In this document: in pieces, positions 7,731-18,500 of the stretch | How the letters are laid out: the number at the start of each line of letters is the position of its first letter | Numbering within the stretch: the first letter of the stretch is position 1 | DNA from: JBAZCO01 sp041654915 | GTDB lineage: Bacteria > Bacillota > Clostridia > Christensenellales > DTU072 | Assembly (NCBI GenBank): GCA_041654915.1 | Contig: JBAZCO010000016.1 | Location: 1-22,518, forward strand | DNA length: 22,518 nucleotides | Direction: 5' to 3' | Made by a program: the position numbers and the translations under genes | Notes under the pieces: generated by a model | The model's input: only the letters and a program-made list of their open reading frames with translations | Database searches by the model: none | Told to the model about the DNA's origin: nothing

Positions 7731-7736
7731 CTCCTT
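7731..7736 (-). promoter_or_regulatory. Ribosome site fixing the start of the 274-residue membrane protein
   Basis: AAGGAG overlaps the TAA stop of the upstream gene (7735-7737) and lies 9 bases before the ATG at 7721. It shows that the longer open frame beginning at 7886 is not used and that the two genes are translationally coupled. Confidence 0.75.
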
Positions 7737-9513
7737 ATCTATCCTTATTGTTATTATTTGCTTTAAAAGCGTTGCTGTTGCTTGGCTTTTTATCACTTTT
7801 CTTTTTTTTCTTACTCTTATTGCTTGCGGTTTTGGGTTTTGCAGAGGGAGCGGTGCTGCCGCTGTCCGCATTTTTGTTGTTGTCACTTTCCTGCTCTTGG
7901 GATTTAGGCAGTGAGGTGCGGCGCTTTAGAACAATAAATACACCTGCCGTTGCCGCTGCTCCGCCCAACACGCCAAGGGTGATATATAGCCATAATAGGT
8001 TGGGTTTTCCCGCTAGCTCCGTGTTATCATAAGCTACAAGAACATAGTCTTGGGTGGTGTATGAGGTAGTAAACTCTATCCACTCCTCACCTATTTGTGC
8101 CTTTTCCTTGATGTATCCTCCCGTGATATTTGGGGAGAGAACAACAATTTTTTCATATCTCAAGGGTATTGCGATATGGAATTTTAATGGTGCAGTCAAG
8201 GCAATAGGCTGATTATTTTTAGTCAAGCTATAGCTAAGGTTATACACCTTGTTTGCCCTCGCAATATCGGAGGCATTAACCGCCGCAGTAAACCAATCGC
8301 CGCTTGTGCTTTCGGTAACAGTGACCGCCACATTTACGCTGTCACCCAAAAGTGCGCTAACTGTGCTTTGTCCTAAGTTGGTAACTGTGATATCAAATGG
8401 ATACATCGAAGCATTGACCACATTGAGCGTATAGGACACTTTAGCCTCAGTGTATGCTGTTTGCGCCGCACGGAGCGTATTGTACCGTGACTTAACTTCT
8501 TGTTCTGACGCATTAGTTTGGAAGGCATATATCAAGTCGTAGCGTGCTTGCTCTAGATTATCGAGTATCTCTTGTGTGTATTTACCCTGCCCGTCTACTA
8601 TTTGGTCGTAAATAATATCAAATGCGGGGGCTACATTTATATTTGTGCCATCAATATTAACTATATATTCTAGTCCCGAATCCTGCTCCCAAATACGCTC
8701 GGCATAGGAGTTGCCCGCCCTATCCCTAAGATAAACCCAATATCCGCCGTCACCTTGAAAATTAAATGTAAAATACCGCTCATAAACGGGCGCATTGGGT
8801 TTGGATATCCCCTTTTCGCTTTTAATAACGGTGAGTTGGTCGCTGTTTTCCAGGTCCTCGGGGGTGAGTTGGTCGGGAACATCCCACTCACTAGGCAATT
8901 GATTGTCTTTATCATAAAAGACAATTATCGTATCCAACCCACTATATCGGGTTGGCTTTGGCAAGGATGAATATATATCGGACGCCATAAACTCATAGCC
9001 TATTGGACGACTGCCTGTGAGCAATAAATTTTCTTTTGCCATATCCAATTTTGGCGGCTTATAGTCTATAACATCACTCACAATAAGTTCGGTGCTGATG
9101 TAGCTTTCGTCATCCTCGGTCACTATTTTAGCGGTAAAGACAAACTCGCCGTTTTCTCTTATTACAAAGTATTCGCCCTCTGTTACCTCGCCTTCCTCGT
9201 CAAAAAGCGCATTTTCCATTCTGCCGCTAACAGGGTTTTTATATAAATTTATTGTACCCGATTTTTCATCTATCCAATCGTCAAAGACAAAGGTAAGCTC
9301 TACCGTGTCTGGATGACAACTAATATGGTACGGCAAGCCCCGCTCTGCATTGGGATAAATATTGTCGGAAAAAATTATTGGTGTGATAATCGTTTCGGTA
9401 CTAGCACTAGCTATCGCCTGCACATTGGTAGGTAAAACAACTGCCGTACCAATGCCGCACATCACAGCTGCCAATATTATTCCAACTACTATTATATACC
9501 GTTTTTTTTGCAT
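7735..9513 (-). CDS. Surface protein with Ig-like, helical and stalk modules, membrane-anchored
   Basis: This 592-residue protein has an N-terminal signal or anchor segment (about 5-35), a large outer part, one membrane span (506-529) and a 63-residue tail extremely rich in Lys, Ser and Asn. In the outer part, the segment near 245-265 (GGYWVYLRDRAGNSYAERI) has the 'y-v-v-D-AGN' signature of bacterial Ig-like domains. Residues of roughly 300-355 form a charged helical pair, FIVAR-like (EILDNLEQARYDLIYAF, then RAAQTAYTEAK). The last outer domain (about 430-500) has PLKFHIAIPLRYEKIVVLS and ends in a YVLVAYDN strand just before the span. The same plan closes the giant protein upstream. There is no LPXTG sorting motif. 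The ATG at 9513 lies 21 bases past the giant gene's stop with only a weak GAG site, so coupling is likely. It may be the partner or assembly co-factor of the giant protein. Confidence 0.85.
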   Translation of the reverse strand: MQKKRYIIVVGIILAAVMCGIGTAVVLPTNVQAIASASTETIITPIIFSDNIYPNAERGLPYHISCHPDTVELTFVFDDWIDEKSGTINLYKNPVSGRMENALFDEEGEVTEGEYFVIRENGEFVFTAKIVTEDDESYISTELIVSDVIDYKPPKLDMAKENLLLTGSRPIGYEFMASDIYSSLPKPTRYSGLDTIIVFYDKDNQLPSEWDVPDQLTPEDLENSDQLTVIKSEKGISKPNAPVYERYFTFNFQGDGGYWVYLRDRAGNSYAERIWEQDSGLEYIVNIDGTNINVAPAFDIIYDQIVDGQGKYTQEILDNLEQARYDLIYAFQTNASEQEVKSRYNTLRAAQTAYTEAKVSYTLNVVNASMYPFDITVTNLGQSTVSALLGDSVNVAVTVTESTSGDWFTAAVNASDIARANKVYNLSYSLTKNNQPIALTAPLKFHIAIPLRYEKIVVLSPNITGGYIKEKAQIGEEWIEFTTSYTTQDYVLVAYDNTELAGKPNLLWLYITLGVLGGAAATAGVFIVLKRRTSLPKSQEQESDNNKNADSGSTAPSAKPKTASNKSKKKKKSDKKPSNSNAFKANNNNKDR

Positions 9514-9534
9514 TTTCTCGTTGTGGGGCGATTA

Positions 9535-12500
9535 TTAGTTATTTGTTCTTGCCCTTGCCTTTTGGAGATTGTTATAGCTTGTTCTCACACCACGCTTGAT
9601 AAACATACGCTTTCTTACGGGGTTGAGGAGCGCAATAAACAATCCTCCTAGCACTACCATAAGTATTGCTCCTCCCACAATAACTATCCAATATGGGAAG
9701 TCGTTTGCATAAATCATCACTTCGCCAGACCTATCGGCATAGAAAGTGATGTAGTCGCCCTCTCTTTCAAAAGTAATGCTTTGGGTACTTAGCGTGCCAA
9801 GGGCGGCAAAGGACAAGTTTTCCACATTGAGGTACTTATCGGGGATTTTCACATAGAACTTAACTCTTTCTTCAAGCACAGTTTCTATGCCGTTTTCCTT
9901 TATGACAATTGATTGCACAACCGCTTTTTGCCCAAATAGAGCGGTAAAGGCGTTGGTGTTATTTTGTGCATCTCTAACTTCGGTGAAGTCCACAGTAATA
10001 TTACTGCTAAAGCCTGCTGGTGAAGTAATATAAGAGCCGGTAAGGGGGTCGGTTATAGCCTTTGCTATTATTCTTACCTTATTGTTATAAAGCGGTTCTA
10101 CCACCCTATAATTTGCTGAGTCAAGCCCCGTGATGTCCCAAGATAGGATATCCACATCATAGCTGCCCATAGTTATGCCTCTGCCCCTAGTTTTAGCGGT
10201 CATAGACAGGAATACTTCGTCACCCGTCATTATACCTCTAAGCTCACCCGTGATTTGGATATCGCTCAAGCCGTCCTCGGGTTTGTTGAACACCTTTATA
10301 TTTTCTATCGTGATAGCCTTGGGACGAATGGTAAACATACTTTCCTTGTTGATAGGCATATAGTTGGGGTCGGTAACAACAACGGTGATATTGTATGTGC
10401 CTGCGGCATCGGGAAGGAACTCGTGGCTTTCAAACAAAATTCTATACTGCACATCAGAGGGGCTAACATTGACGATAGGCCAAGTAACCGAACCATAGGT
10501 TTGTGCGCTCAAGGACGATATGTCAAACTCCAACTTTTCTACCGTACCTCTCTCGATAGTATAAAGCACCGATGCCTCGTTAGCGTTAAAGTAGTAGTTT
10601 TGGTGATTGATGCTTGCCGTAACCGAATAACTACCCACATTTTTTGGCGGGGTATACATAATTTCTGCATTGGGGGTGTTGGTTTTCTTGTAGGCATACA
10701 TTATATTTTTTTCTATCTCGGCAACTTGGGGGATATCCCTATTTATCAAGCTACTAACTACAACCCTTGTTTTGGCATAAACTTCTTGTTTATATTTTGT
10801 AGTGTATCTATCAACTGCGTTACCCGAGGCATTTATAAACTGCACTTCAAGTTTCTTTTTGGTTATGGATATGATATATATGATATCGCCCTTATAGTTT
10901 TCATCCTCTACATATGCGGAAAACTGATATGAGCCAACATTTTGCGATTGCGGGTTGGTATAAAACTCCGAATTTAGGAACTGCATATTAAGCATTCTCA
11001 AGTTGGTTGGATTGGTGACAAAGATTGGCTCTGTTATTTGGTCGCCATATATGAAGTCGTTGCCCGTCACGCTAATAACAGCGTTTGCCTTAACCACTTC
11101 CACCCAAACCGTGCCTACATAAATTTCGTAGTTCTGCTGGTCTGCCTCGGACGGCACAAAGCGATACTCCACTTCGTAAGAGCGTCCCGCATTGCCGGGT
11201 ATAACAGCGCTTTCGGAGTACTCAAACTTGCCTTCGGCGGGATTGGTTTGCCACTCAAAATAAGTAACTCTGCCGCCAACAAGAGCGCTATATTCAAGCG
11301 ACTGCCCATATGCAACACTGCTTGGTACGGGTGCAACAACTTCTATTGCGTGCACTTTGTTTATTATAAATATACCTTCTATTGAACCTGTATAGTTATC
11401 GTCTACAATTCTAATTCTTACCATATATTCCCCTGCATTGATAGGCTCTACCTGTCTGCCGTTTTGCAGATACTCAAAGTCCAATCTAATATTGGGGTCG
11501 GGCTGTGTTACCACATCGGGGTTAATGCGTGAACCTGTGTAAGTCGCACTAAGGCTTTTGACCTCAATGCTACCTATTGCCTTTTCTACGGTGATAAGGA
11601 TAGAGAACCTATAATCGGCATAGTTTTGGTTTACAGGGGTAAATATCATTTCCACATAGTTCAGCCCAACGGGGTAGTCTGAGGCATCGGGGTTGACAAA
11701 ATAGAACGAGCCTGCAATTAAGTCGCCAAGCTGTCCTGCGGCGGCACTGCCTCCGGTGATAGTGGCGTCACTTAATTTTTGCCCATACTTGATACTGCCA
11801 AGAACAGGCTCTTCGTTAATTCTCACAGCGGCACGGGTGATAGTTAGGGTTGCGGGAGCAGAAGTTCCGTGATAGTTATCGTGTTCGATATGGGCAAGCA
11901 CGGTATACTGCCCCACATTTTCGGGGTATGCCCTATTGCCATTAAAGGTGAGATAATAGGTTGCGCCAGATATTTCCATTGTGGGAACAATAGAGCCAAG
12001 CAAGCTGCCATATGTAAAGCTATAACTATTTTGGAGGCGGATTTCGGCAACCATAGGCGCTACATTATAGGCAAAAGTGATTGTTCCGCTAAAGTTTTTA
12101 TTTATTGATAACACGCTAATTTTAACAATATATTCGCCCGCATTTTTGGGAGAATCTCCAGCGTAAGACACTTTGCCGTCTTTAGAAAGGTATTCAAAAT
12201 TAAGATGCGCCCTAGGGATATCATAAGTTCCGTTCGCATCCCAAAACTCAAGCTGAATATCGCCCGAGAACATACTATAAACCCGCTCCACAGTATTGCC
12301 GCCCTCCGCAAGCTTGATTGCTCCCGATAGGTCGTATTTGTTTACCGTATAGTCAAAGGTTGTTGCGCCGTCATATTCAGAGTCATTATATGCTAAGGTA
12401 ACACGGTATTTACCTGCGTTTAATATTTCGGTAACAGGATAGCCGTCTTGCGTGATAGAACTTATAACAAATCCCGATTTAATCACATAGCTGTCGATTG

Positions 12501-15500
12501 CGATTTCCACTTTGAAATCGCTTGCGGTAACCACCTTGCCATCATATGATTTGGATGTATTTTTAATAAGGAAAGTTTGGGGGGCAAGGCGCTTGTAAGC
12601 TCTTACCAATACATCAAACTCTTTTTCCTCATAGTTACGATGCGTTACCAATATACCAACAGGGAATTCTATACCCCAATCATCAATATTTAGACGAGTG
12701 TCATAGTTGCCAAATTTATTGGTAATAGTAATCGTATAGTCATTTACCAACCAATTGGGATTGTTGGGATATTCTGCGTGGAAAAAGTTAATATCTAGTC
12801 GTGCATCACGCACATATTCTTCCACATAAACCTTGGCGGATACCACATTCTCTATTAACTGCGCCTGCGCAATAGTTAGCGCCACAGTACCCTCTTGGAT
12901 ATTATAAACATCCTTTTCGTAAGGAGTAAAGATATAGCGTGGCACTTCGCCCACATTGAGTATCGCATTGGGGTTTGCCCATTGAATATCTCCCTCTTGC
13001 GAGGAGTCCGTAAAGGTCAAAGTCGATGCGGATAGTGGTTGTCCGTAAGTAATGCCTGTTGCTGCCACTCCCCACACTTCTACATCTATGCCTTTTACAA
13101 AGATATTCATTTGGAAGTTGGTGCTGTTGTGGTTAACTTCGTCATTTGGAGTGAAGTTGATAAACACAGGATGATAGTTAGCTTTTTGCATAACCAAGCT
13201 GGGGTATGTAAATCTAAATGTTCCGTTCACGCTCCTGACAGGGTCGGATGGATTGGTCTTTTTAATATACGCAAACCCGCCTGTTATGAGGGATGCCGAC
13301 AATGGCTCACCCACATTTATCGCTCTCAAAGCGGGAAGTTCTATGCTAAGGTCTGCCTTGTTTATGCGGAACACCGCTTGTTGCTCGGGGTTGAATGTAC
13401 CCTCGTAATTCTTATCCTCAATAATAGCGTTTAGCGCATATTCGCCAACACTAATCGGTCTGGTTTGAGTGCCGTTATAGGTAACACGCAATACCAAGTT
13501 GTTGGTGTTGCCCATATCGTTCCCCGTATCCTGATAAAACGCCTCTTTATCCAAGTAAGCAGACACGGAAAGTTGTTGCTGATTATAACCCTGCGACAAA
13601 TCCTCTGCATTAAACCGTATATAAGGACTAATGTCCAATTTGGATATGAGAATGTTGATACTATCATAAACTTCATCAAAATTCAAGCTATCGTCAGGCA
13701 CAAACACAAGGGGAACTAGATGTACGCCTACCTCTCTGCTCCTAAATGTAGTATTTGTTTCGGCAATCGCCCAATGCCCAGCCTCAACCAAATTTTGCCC
13801 CGTTGCGGGGAACATCACAAACCCGCCCATATACTCCACCTCACTGCTGGGGCGGCTGTAATAATTTATGCTTGTGATAATAGGTTTTTCTCTAATCTCA
13901 AGTTTAGCGGGATTAATAATCAATACAGTATTTATACTGCCTTGATAGTTTATATCGCTAATTTCTGCCTTTACATCATATCTGCCAACGGTGACAGGAG
14001 GAACAGTGGTATATTGTGTTCCACCCTCTGCAAGATAGGAGTAGTTTAGCGTCACTCCAATCACACTGGTAACTATGCCAAGGTCGTGCGAGGTAGATGT
14101 ATAGTTTCTCACATATACTTCGTTTGCAGTGATAACGGCAACCGCCTTTTGAACGGTTAGAATAACAGGACTGCCGTCCTCAAAACGAGTGATTTCCTCA
14201 TAATACCCGTTTTGCTCCACAATTACTTTTACATTATAACTGCCGGCAAGCTCTGGCGCAGGAAGGAACATCCCCGCCCCATTATATTGATACTGAACAG
14301 TATAATATATTGGAGATGGCGAGAACTGCACCGTCACCGGCACAATACTGCCATATGTTTGTGTAAGGTTTTCAAACACCACCGAGGCGGGCTTGATATT
14401 CATTTCAAGCAAAGCCACCCCAACATAGTTATCGCTAACGACGGTGACCGTTGCAAGGTACTTGCCCACTTCGGTGGGATTTTCCACGGGGAATCCTTGG
14501 TGGTCGGTATAACTGTGGGTAAACTGCATTTCTGCATCGGGAGTGTACAAATATGACACCCGTTGCGGAGAGCCTGTATAAGTTTTGATATTATCTATAC
14601 CCGTTATGGTTACGGGCGCTTTGTTTACCGTTAATGTTCTTGTCGTTTCTCCCGTGTATTGCGCATCATCTACCACAAAAGTCACAGTATATGTTCCCGC
14701 ATTAATCGGCGGTTGTTCATTGGGGGTAAGGTAAGTTGCCCTGACCGTGAGCGAAGTGCCGTCTGGTCTTACCGCCGAGTAGTTTGGCACTATCGGCTCG
14801 GCGCTATAAGTTTGATTGAGTGCGCTAACACTAATTTCCACCCGTGCTTTTTGTATGGTAAAAGTAAACATATAATAGAAAGTATTATAATTTTCTTTCG
14901 CATCCTCTCTATTGGGTACAAAGCGCAGTTTGAATGTATTTAAACCAACATCGGGTATAGTTGATAATGATACACCATTAATGGGGTCATAGTTATCGTC
15001 CACAAACTGATAAAACCCATCATAGATATCGTTGGATGAGTTCATAACAATACCCGCAAGCCTGGATGTGGGTATATCGCCAAGCGTAATCCCATATTGC
15101 GGCGGGTCGGGGAATACCGGTGTGGATGCGGCAAACAGTTCGCCCTTCTCCACAAAGAATTCGCTAGTGGTACTTCCGCCGTAGTTTTCGTCATTGATTG
15201 TGGCAATCACACGGTAGACACCAATAGGGGTATCTTTTCTAATAATAATAGGTTCGCCGTCTAGCGTTTCGTAGGCAAAGGAAACGGGTATACCTGCTTG
15301 CGGCGCAGTTATTACCACGGGCGGTATGTACGGTGAGCCGTAATAGTGCGCCACCCTGTTTTGGGCATTGCGCACAAAAGTAATGGTTGCAGGCTTGGGG
15401 GTAACCGTTAGGGGTATTGGGCGCATAGGAAGATTCCTAAAGTTGCGAATATACTCCTCATTGGGTATAAATGTAGACATAACATTATGCGTGCCACGAG

Positions 15501-18500
15501 GATAAATGGTAGAGCCGTTAACTTGCCAAGTTAGGCTGTACATATCCTCTGTAAAGACAAATCCGCCCGGACCTTCGGGGTTTCCTGTGAAATGGCTAGA
15601 GCTAATCGGGTCACCATACACAATATCCTCAATCTTCACATTATCAAAGGTAGCTGTTGCACGGGCTACATAAATGTTCCTTGACGCATACGATAAGGAG
15701 AAGTTTTTGTTGGGAACAAACACATCATTTTCGTACTCGCCCGCCTCCCAATAAAGCCGTACAACATAGGTGGTAACCGTGTTGGTATAAATAACACCTT
15801 GGGAGGTTATTTCCCACTCATAACGCACGGGAAGCACATAATCGCCCTCGGCGTTTATGTCTGGCACGCCCAAAGGTAAGCCCTCTATGCGGTTGAGCGT
15901 GAAAATCTCAATTTCATCAGAAAGGTAGAATCTGCCAGGTATTTGCGTTGCGCTAGTTGTGCCTCTATATTGATAATTTGCAACATTCCCTGCGCCCATT
16001 ATCATAAGCGCCGCCGAGGTCTTGGCTAAATTTTGTCCATACTCAATATGCCCTATTGTGTCATCGCCGCCCTGCCTAACGGGGATATCTTGCCCAAGAT
16101 TATACACGGAATATTCTGTACGGAACTCGGGGAACATAATTTTTAGGGTAGAGTCATCAAAGAGCGCTGGAGTGATGATATGCATAAGGATAATTTCGCC
16201 TTGGTTGTTGTTATTCTTCACTCTCAGCTTGGCAAGATATGTACCTGAATCAAAAAGCGTGGCATCAGGATACTCGGTATATTCTGTATACACCCCGCCC
16301 TCTATAAGGTTGCCGTCAACATCCCGCACCTTTTTGTAAGCTATTTCGTAGCCCACATTTATATCAAACACATCTCCTAGATATGTATATTTCATAGATA
16401 TAAGCGGCTCGCTGGTGTTATCGCCAATGTCCATAGCGTTGCGAGGCTTATTGAGTCTGCCATAGGCATACTCCACATAACGGGTATAGGTAATATTGTC
16501 CTCATAGTATGCGGGATATTCGGCAGAAACCAAAGTGGTATTCAAAGCGCTAAGGTCCAAGTGACGCTTAAAAATATCAATCTCTGTGATAACTTCGTCA
16601 CTGTAATAGTTGCTCTTAGATGAATCAACCACCAACTTAACCCTATACTTACCCGCATTATAAGGCAGAGCGGAAGTATATTCCTCATAGTAATTGGAGT
16701 CGGGGGTGATTTGCTTTGCATATGAAATGATATATGGCAAGTCACCGGGGTTGCTCTCTACATTTACAAATTTTTCCTCACCGTCATATGTAAACTCTTT
16801 TGCACCCACGACATTTATGGTAGCCTTAGCAGGATTTACCACTATATCCATACTTATATTTTGGTTAGCATAGTTTAAGCTATGCTTGCCGCCAGGTTTT
16901 AGGGTATATACATTGTCGCTAATCTTATCATAATAAGCCATATAATATCCCCAATTAGCAGTAATATATTGGGCAGTAATGGCTTTGCCTTCGTTGTCAA
17001 TGGTAATATCTATGGGTCTAAACTCCACAGTGATTGTCAGCCGTGACACAACATCGGGGTTATAATAAGCTTGTCCTGTGGGACTGATAATAAAATATTT
17101 GCCTACCACACCGCTAAATGATTTATAATATGTTTCTCCACCCGCAAATGACACGACATCGGTATATAAATAGTCTACATTATTAGGGCCTTTGCTATTA
17201 AATTTAAGTAAATCAAGTCCTGTTTTACCTTTATCCTCGGCGCCGTAGATAAGCGCCTCTGCCGCCGTAAGTCCTGTGACTTCGGGGCTGGCTCTCTCTA
17301 TCCTAAATGTACCTTCAAGAGAGCCAAAATATTTAGTTGTCTTAGCTCGGTCTACATCTATCCTAAACCAATAAGAGCCAGCATCAACAAACCCCCATTC
17401 TAAATAGTCGCCCACGCTATACGCAGTAATCGTATAGTTAACCTTATTATTAACATTGGCGTTTCGCACCGCATTTATAGTATAGTATTCGTTGTTGTTA
17501 ATTGTAATAATTTGGTTTGTTTGTATGAGGTTTTGGGTGGTGTTTGTGTATTCTTGTCCAGCAAGGTTGATTGTGCCGCCTATACCCACAGTTTGCCCAA
17601 CCATATTGGGGAAAACAATATAGTTCAATGTATTATAATATTTAACACTAAAGCCAACTTCCTGCACAAGCTCGTTTGTGTTTCGTCTAAAAGCTTCAAC
17701 ATTATCAAGTAAGTTAACTTCATTGCCGTTAAATATATATACATTTTTATTCAATTGTATATTCACCCGTTCACGGAAGTAACATTCAATTTTTAGCGCA
17801 TTGTTGTCAATAACGCCGTCGTCCATTTTGAATGTGATATCTATAAAACTTCGCCTGTCCGACGCTGTGGGTATTTTAAATACAGGAGATGCATTAACAA
17901 CATTAAAATTATTAGTATAATTTACTAGTTCGTAGTTTGCCATTTTCTCGTTAGTCATAGCAACCCTAACAGTAACATACTGCAATCTTTTTGCGCTGTT
18001 TCTATTTTTAAATTCGTTGGTGAAATATTGTTGGTAATCGGGGTCGTTGCCGTTGGCAAGATTGCCGTTCTCATCGTGATAAATTCTGGGCGGGGTGGAG
18101 GAGTGATTGTTAACAATCATAAATACTTCCGCAATACTATTCATTGCAGGACCTGCAACAATACTCTGCCCAAGGCGGAACTCCAAACTAATTATGTACG
18201 GAGTATTGTCCACCTTGACACCTCGCCGCTCAGGACCGTGCTTACTGTATATCTTAGGAGTGCTTACATTACCCGCCTCATCCACAGCAACCAAAATAAG
18301 GGTATACTCTCCCGCCGCTCCAAAGTTACAGTTTTCGTTGGTATAAACCACGCCTCCTGAGCCAACCACACGAGAATGTATTTGTTGGCGCACGGCAATT
18401 CTCTCTGTGCCGCCAACATAATAAGAGAGAGAGGAGTTCGCAATATCTAGCGTATAATCATAGTTACTAAAGTCCAAAGCAGTAACGGATTGGTCGCAAA

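Noticed and set aside
7722..7886. 55-codon N-terminal extension of the 274-residue membrane protein
   Set aside because: It overlaps the coding end of the upstream gene in another frame, and a ribosome site fixes the start at 7721.
10255..10932. 225-codon open frame on the plus strand
   Set aside because: It lies wholly inside the giant surface-protein gene, has no ribosome site or recognisable domain, and has the composition of an antisense shadow.
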